Notes under the pieces: model-generated | Databases searched by the model: none | Told to the model about the DNA's origin: nothing | The model's input: only the letters and a program-made list of their open reading frames with translations | Source: Deltaproteobacteria bacterium | Lineage (GTDB): Bacteria > Myxococcota > Polyangia > Polyangiales > B10-G4 | NCBI GenBank assembly: GCA_019312705.1 | Contig: JAFDCW010000327.1 | Coordinates: 1-5,840 of the forward strand | Direction: 5' to 3' | Length of the DNA: 5,840 nt | Position numbers and translations under genes: made by a program | Part shown: piece after piece, positions 4,820-5,840 of the stretch | Layout: each line of letters opens with the position of its first letter | Position numbering within the stretch: the first letter of the stretch is position 1

Positions 4820-5840
4820 GTGACTCCGAACCGCTATCGGCTGATCCGCACCATCGCCAGCGGCGGCATGGCCCACGTGTATGAGGCCGTCGCCCAGGGC
4901 GACGCGGGCTTCGAGCGGCGGGTGGCGCTCAAACGCATCCTCCCCGAGCTCGCCCACCTCGAGGGCGCCAAGCGCATGTTCCTCGACGAGGCCCGCATCG
5001 CGAGCCACCTGCACCACGGCAACATCGTCCAGGTGCTCGATTACGGGTCCGTCGACGAGACCGAGTTCATCGCGATGGAGTATGTCGACGGCGTAGACGC
5101 CCACCGCGCCGTGTCCCAGAGCCGCCAGCAAGGGGTCGCGCTGCCCGACGTGCTCGCGCTGCACATCGTGTCCGAGGTGGCCCACGCCCTCGCCTATGCC
5201 CACGACAGGAAAGACCACGACGGTAGGCCGCTCTCGATCGTGCACCGCGACGTGAGCCCTCAGAACCTTCTGTTGAGCTGGGACGGCGACGTGAAGCTCG
5301 CCGACTTCGGCATCGCCAAGGCCGCGACGCGCTTCGAAAAGACGAGCACCGGCATCGTGAAGGGCAAGGTCTCGTACATGGCCCCGGAGCAAGCCATGGG
5401 CGCCTCGGTCGGCCCGGGCGCGGACGTCTACGCCCTCGGCGCGACCCTGCATGCGCTCATCACCGGGGCACCACCGAAAGCAGACGAGCAGCCGCCGGAA
5501 ATGTCCCCGGACATCGCGGCGCTGATCGGCTCCTGCATGAAACACGACGCCGGCGACCGCCCCACCGCGGCGGAGGTTGCGTTGGAGGCCGGGCGCCTCG
5601 CGACCCAGCGCCTCGACCGCGACGCCCGCGGGGCCCTCGCGACCTGGCTCACGCCGCTACGCGGCGGCGGAACCGTCAGCGCTCTCGACGACCTGATGGG
5701 TGTATTCTTGACGAGCTCGAGCGACGACGGCGACCGACGGTTTACCGTCGAGCGTATGGCCGTCACGCGGTCCGCCCGCGGCGATGGCAGCGATCGGGGG
5801 TCGGCCCCGGCGCCCCCGGCGGCGGCGGGCGTTCGCGTTG
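4820..5840 (+). CDS. Hanks-type Ser/Thr protein kinase (N-terminal part)
   Basis: The gene runs off the window; 340 residues are visible. GTG 4820 is chosen because the kinase domain begins at residue 5 and no other start codon lies between it and the in-frame stop at 4742. AGGG at 4812-4815 is a weak, close ribosome binding site. The domain has all main catalytic elements: glycine loop ASGGMAHVY (13-21, first Gly replaced by Ala), ATP-binding Lys38 in VALKR, Glu57, HRDVSPQN with catalytic Asp144 and Asn149, DFG at 162-164, an activation loop with Thr175, Ser176 and Thr177, APE at 188-190, Asp202 and Arg247. It is therefore expected to be an active RD kinase that phosphorylates Ser/Thr in the cytoplasm. 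The C-lobe is short: only about 12 residues separate the ITG (214-216) from MSPDIAALI (228), where relatives usually have about 30 or more. After about 265 comes a region of unknown role (RGALATWLTPLRG; residues 287-315), then an Ala/Pro/Gly-rich stretch that looks like a linker. The substrate is unknown; the adjacent envelope genes are candidates only by position. Confidence 0.97.
   Translation, partial: MTPNRYRLIRTIASGGMAHVYEAVAQGDAGFERRVALKRILPELAHLEGAKRMFLDEARIASHLHHGNIVQVLDYGSVDETEFIAMEYVDGVDAHRAVSQSRQQGVALPDVLALHIVSEVAHALAYAHDRKDHDGRPLSIVHRDVSPQNLLLSWDGDVKLADFGIAKAATRFEKTSTGIVKGKVSYMAPEQAMGASVGPGADVYALGATLHALITGAPPKADEQPPEMSPDIAALIGSCMKHDAGDRPTAAEVALEAGRLATQRLDRDARGALATWLTPLRGGGTVSALDDLMGVFLTSSSDDGDRRFTVERMAVTRSARGDGSDRGSAPAPPAAAGVRV

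Noticed and set aside
4808..5545. Minus-strand open frame of 245 codons opposite the kinase gene
   Set aside because: The kinase on the plus strand is unambiguous; the antisense frame is open only because of codon bias.

Overview
The window looks like a piece of a high-GC myxobacterial-type chromosome (phylum Myxococcota). This rests on overall style, not a database match. The evidence is strong G/C bias at third codon positions, a Hanks-type Ser/Thr kinase with the HRDVSPQN catalytic loop and GGMAHVY-type glycine loop common in that group, and a run of lineage-specific exported proteins with LamG, DUF2341 and PEGA domains. A near-consensus sigma-54 promoter also fits. Genus or species cannot be decided from the sequence.

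Layout: (a) 1-134 is the 3' end of a plus-strand gene for a probable secreted Cys-containing protein. (b) 135-553 has no convincing gene; it holds a short stretch with coding-like codon use, a G/C-only hairpin and a weak sigma-54-like promoter. (c) 554-3569 is a plus-strand run of three genes, all predicted to be exported: a DUF2341 + LamG lipoprotein with an 11-unit, 15-bp tandem repeat after its lipobox; a PEGA-domain protein with a signal peptide and a C-terminal membrane helix; and a small Cys-rich lipoprotein whose likely start overlaps the PEGA gene. (d) A 9-bp-stem hairpin at 3584-3607 lies between convergent genes and is best oriented as the terminator of the minus-strand gene. (e) 3632-4672 (minus) encodes a lipoprotein ending in a Gly/aromatic MORN-like repeat domain flanked by two cysteines. 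It has an AGGAGG ribosome binding site and a near-consensus -24/-12 promoter. (f) 4820 to the window end (plus) is a Ser/Thr protein kinase, diverging from (e) across a 147-bp spacer that carries a perfect 16-bp palindrome.

How the genes may work together: the four exported products between 554 and 4672 could belong to one envelope or surface structure, with the kinase as a neighbouring cytoplasmic regulator. Only the adjacency is seen; the functional link is inference. None of the exported proteins has a recognisable catalytic domain. I found no defence system, CRISPR array, transposase, tRNA or rRNA. The most checkable novelties are the MORN-like lipoprotein with its sigma-54 promoter, the small Cys-rich lipoprotein, the expanded linker repeat in a gene of unusually low third-position GC, and the kinase with a shortened C-lobe.
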